From Mariaggregatimicrobium sp964498785 (GTDB taxonomy: Bacteria; Zhuqueibacterota; Zhuqueibacteria; Thermofontimicrobiales; Thiofontviventaceae), in the NCBI GenBank assembly GCA_964498785.1, contig CAZCJL010000195.1, positions 1-8,786 on the forward strand: DNA of 8,786 bases, in the 5' to 3' direction. This document shows positions 7,626-8,786 of the stretch, piece after piece. Within the stretch, counting starts at the first letter, position 1. Each line of letters starts with the position of its first letter. The position numbers and the translations under genes were made by a program. Below the pieces are notes generated by a model. It searched no databases. It was not told where the DNA came from and saw only the letters and a program-made list of their open reading frames with translations.

Positions 7626-7695
7626 CCCGTGATCTCCTCTGTTTCGTTTATACCCCGATCTTTTTAAAATACATATCTTCTAATAGAACAACATT

Positions 7696-7869
7696 GGCAG
7701 TCCATAAACAGGCTGTCCACGAACTACCCTTGCGACGGTTTTTAAAAACAGGACAAGTTGTATATTGATATAAATTTATATAATCATCTATATGTTGTAC
7801 TACTGCTAACCTTCGCAAGGGTTTTTCCAATGATAGCAAAGTTCCTGGACACGCTGTAAAGGGACGGCG
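7696..7869. repeat. Nested inverted-repeat element, about 174 bp
   Basis: The outer arms 7696-7724 and 7841-7869 match at 21 of 29 positions when one is reverse-complemented, best in the inner 16 bases (13 of 16; TGTCCA in both). Inner arms ACCCTTGCGACGG (7726-7738) and CCTTCGCAAGGGT (7810-7822) match at 12 of 13. The AT-rich centre (7740-7805) is not coding. No clear target duplication is seen. It could be an old miniature element, the end pair of a decayed insertion sequence, or a structured RNA region on the 5' side of the minus-strand operon. Confidence 0.5.
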
Positions 7870-7899
7870 CTCCCATTCCTGTCGTCCCCTTGTCCTCCC

Positions 7900-7947
7900 C
7901 CGGGGACATGATAATGAGACTATTTCGGACGCTTACCATGTCCCCGG
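7900..7947. repeat. REP-like palindrome (CCGGGGACATG arms)
   Basis: Perfect 11-bp inverted repeats, CCGGGGACATG (7900-7910) and CATGTCCCCGG (7937-7947), flank a 26-base centre, with TTTT directly after on the plus strand. A weaker GGGACG/CGTCCC pair (7861-7866 with 7883-7888) lies just to the left. Short GGGGACA-type palindromes are common as REP-like sequences linked to IS200-type (RAYT) transposases, but no such transposase is present here. It could also act as a terminator for plus-strand transcription, although the loop is long. Confidence 0.55.
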
Positions 7948-8113
7948 TTTTCAGGCAATTAGGAGTATCAGTGCGCGTGTATCATTTTTCTTTGTCAAAG
8001 TTATTCAGGAATATTAATGCATCAGAAGTTATTCATATTTTTATCAGCGTTCTTTTATTAGACATCAATACAGTTCATATTATTCCAATACGATGTAATT
8101 TTTTTCATACGGT

Positions 8114-8122
8114 GGGGGGGGG
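8114..8122 (+). repeat. Run of nine G
   Basis: Nine consecutive G residues stand in otherwise AT-rich DNA. Such tracts slip during replication and sequencing. No credible gene spans it, so there is no evidence of phase variation. Confidence 0.6.
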
Positions 8123-8279
8123 AATTCACTCTATCTATTGTATCAGTTCTGAGAGTAGGTGGTTTTCGCCAGTTTGGAAATTAGCCGATTTCATTCATAA
8201 TGACATTTGTCATCAATTTTTGCCAATCTATCCCGGGACTGGATTTTTAACCAACCTGTCATTCTAAAAGCGTACCTCC

Positions 8280-8335
8280 TTCAGGTCTCTGGAATCCTGA
8301 TTTCGGGATTCGTACAGATCAGCATACTCCTGATT
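8280..8335 (-). pseudogene. Copied fragment of the DUF4249-like gene
   Basis: This 56-bp stretch is a same-orientation copy (55 of 56) of 3544-3599. Read on the minus strand it still encodes the lipoprotein residues NQEYADLYESRNQDSRDL, with one synonymous change. Similarity stops abruptly on both sides: the frame then reads KEVRF and stops at 8264-8266, and the upstream side has no likeness to the gene. It is therefore a relic, not a working gene. It may come from the gene in this window or from a paralogue elsewhere, through rearrangement or template switching. It lies directly upstream of the toxin-antitoxin control region. Confidence 0.8.
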
Positions 8336-8370
8336 GATGCCTGAATAGTTACTATATTTATTTTTATTTT

Positions 8371-8396
8371 GTACGTATCCTGTGAGTATAGCGTAC
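8371..8396 (+). promoter_or_regulatory. Candidate operator of the toxin-antitoxin operon
   Basis: An imperfect inverted repeat, GTACG-TAT (8371-8378) and ATAGCGTAC (8388-8396), with one unpaired base, lies about 25 bp before the antitoxin start and just after an AT-rich stretch (8351-8370) likely to hold the -10 region. Phd/YefM antitoxins usually repress their own operon by binding such palindromes near the promoter. That it is the operator is inference from position and symmetry. Confidence 0.4.
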
Positions 8397-8420
8397 GCAC
8401 CTTTGGAGAGGAGAAAAGCA

Positions 8421-8657
8421 ATGAAAAAAATCTCAGTAACTGAATTAAGAGGAAATATTTATAAATTACTTGATGAAGTATTGAATACTGGCATCCCAAT
8501 TGAGATAAATAACGGGGGAAGGAAATTAAAAATTATGCCCGCAGAGAAAGTCGATAAGCTTCAAAATTTAGTTCCAAGACCATACGTGATTAAGCGAAAT
8601 CCAGATGATTTAGTGGATATTAGTTGGGAAAAGGAGGTGAATCTTGATTTACCTTGA
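8421..8657 (+). CDS. Type II antitoxin, Phd/YefM-like
   Basis: The 78-residue protein (MKKISVTELRGNIYKLLDEV at 1-20) has the N-terminal Phd/YefM pattern: the beta-alpha opening ISVTELRGNIYKLLDEV, then GIPIEINNGGRKLKIMP (24-40), which forms the DNA-binding dimer. The C-terminal tail, DLVDISWEKEVNLDLP (63-78), is acidic with a Trp and fits the disordered toxin-binding segment. The frame stays open upstream to an ATG at 8382, but the start at 8421 is chosen because GGAGAGGAG (8405-8413) lies just before it and the family N-terminus begins there. It overlaps the toxin gene by 14 bp. Its expected role is to bind and inhibit the downstream PIN toxin and to repress the shared promoter. Confidence 0.85.
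   Translation: MKKISVTELRGNIYKLLDEVLNTGIPIEINNGGRKLKIMPAEKVDKLQNLVPRPYVIKRNPDDLVDISWEKEVNLDLP
8631..8640 (+). promoter_or_regulatory. Perfect Shine-Dalgarno for the toxin's TTG start
   Basis: AAGGAGGTGA is fully complementary to the usual 3' end of 16S rRNA. It lies inside the antitoxin gene, with GGAGG six bases before the TTG at 8644. It decides the toxin start, since no in-frame ATG exists in the visible part. Confidence 0.75.
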
Positions 8658-8786
8658 TACACATGTTGTCGTGTGGCTGTATGCAAGAAAAATCAAAAAA
8701 TTGAGTGAGCAAGCCAAGAACCTAATAAATAGTATCCATTCAATAATTGATGGTGTGTATCAAAGCTTTCGGATTCTCTTTAAATT
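8644..8786 (+). CDS. PIN-domain (VapC-like) toxin, partial
   Basis: PIN toxins are Mg-dependent ribonucleases that cleave tRNA, rRNA or mRNA when freed from their antitoxin. Translation from the TTG gives MIYLDTHVVVWLYARKIKKL, the standard PIN N-terminus with the first catalytic aspartate (D5). It starts inside the antitoxin gene (14-bp overlap) behind a perfect ribosome site, as in most such pairs. Only 47 residues are visible and the frame is open at the window edge. After about residue 31 (SIHSIIDGVYQSF) I no longer see the expected pattern, a loop and then an acidic helix of the ISPIVLLELQ type with the second catalytic residue. The gene may therefore be truncated or joined to foreign sequence near 8735. 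Identification of the N-terminal part is firm; integrity is doubtful. Confidence 0.72.
   Translation, partial: MIYLDTHVVVWLYARKIKKLSEQAKNLINSIHSIIDGVYQSFRILFK

Larger units (their letters stand above)
7626..8420. other. Gene-free, structure-rich accessory region
   Basis: Nearly 800 bp carry no credible coding sequence. The open frames present lack ribosome sites, cross palindromes and show no family pattern. The left part must contain the promoter of the minus-strand envelope operon; a loose candidate on that strand is TTGTTC (7691-7686) with TTTAAA 17 bases on (7668-7663), which is weak. The rest holds nested inverted repeats, a REP-like palindrome, a run of nine G, a copied gene fragment and the control region of the toxin-antitoxin pair. 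From about 7960 the sequence is visibly AT-rich compared with the operon beside it. It looks like a landing zone for small elements. Confidence 0.6.

Noticed and set aside
7648..7839. Open frame of 63 codons on the minus strand upstream of the first lipoprotein
   Set aside because: It runs through the nested inverted repeats, lacks a ribosome site and shows no recognisable family.
7890..8267. Open frame of 125 codons on the plus strand
   Set aside because: It begins inside the REP-like palindrome, has no ribosome binding site, crosses the G9 tract, and its translation shows no domain or motif.
8341..8352. CTGAATAGTTAC shared with 319-330
   Set aside because: A 12-base match between two places in 8.8 kb is expected by chance a few times; it is not evidence of a shared repeat.
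8382..8420. Thirteen-residue upstream extension of the antitoxin
   Set aside because: It would begin inside the operator-like palindrome, and the strong GGAGAGGAG site favours the ATG at 8421.
1..8786. CRISPR array, tRNA or rRNA genes
   Set aside because: No regularly spaced repeats of suitable length and no tRNA cloverleaf or rRNA-like sequence were seen by eye.

Overview
The window most likely comes from a bacterium of the FCB superphylum (Bacteroidota relatives). It has a TonB-dependent receptor with an N-terminal carboxypeptidase-regulatory-like domain paired with a DUF4249-type lipoprotein, a combination typical of that group. However, nearly every gene has a clear Shine-Dalgarno sequence (GGAG, AAGGAGGG, AGAGGAG, AAGGAGGTGA), which is unusual for core Bacteroidota. 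A deeper FCB lineage (Calditrichota, Marinimicrobia or Ignavibacteria type) therefore fits better. This placement is inference from gene content; there is no rRNA or tRNA in the window to confirm it.

Layout. Positions 1-547 are non-coding and hold a small non-autonomous transposon-like element (78-238) with 21-bp imperfect terminal inverted repeats and an exact 8-bp target duplication, then a small CTCTGTG repeat and the leader of cydA. Positions 548-2922 (+) are cydA and cydB, overlapping by 4 bp, which encode a short-Q-loop cytochrome bd quinol oxidase with the key haem and quinol residues present. A hairpin at 2950-2980 ends the convergent transcripts; its good T-tract serves the minus strand. 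Positions 3040-7625 (-) are a compact four-gene run transcribed right to left: a CBM9/DOMON-like lipoprotein with a Gly/Met-rich loop, a TonB-dependent receptor, a DUF4249-like lipoprotein, and a small Spy/CpxP-like secreted protein. All four carry export signals, the gaps are 38, 10 and 17 bp, and they look like one envelope operon. Three of the four proteins share Gly-Pro-Gly/Gly-Arg-Arg-Gly-rich low-complexity patches. Its substrate is unknown.

Positions 7626-8420 have no credible gene but are rich in structure: nested inverted repeats (7696-7869), a REP-like palindrome (7900-7947), a run of nine G, and a 56-bp near-perfect copy (55/56) of an internal piece of the DUF4249-like gene at 8280-8335. 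Positions 8421-8786 (+) are a Phd/YefM-type antitoxin followed by an overlapping PIN-domain (VapC-like) toxin that starts at TTG and runs off the window. The toxin resembles the PIN family only over its first ~30 residues, so it may be truncated.

The cyd operon is an ordinary respiratory module and the envelope operon probably a nutrient or metal uptake or stress module; nothing ties them together beyond sharing a terminator region. The right-hand ~1.1 kb looks like accessory DNA shaped by small mobile elements and rearrangement.
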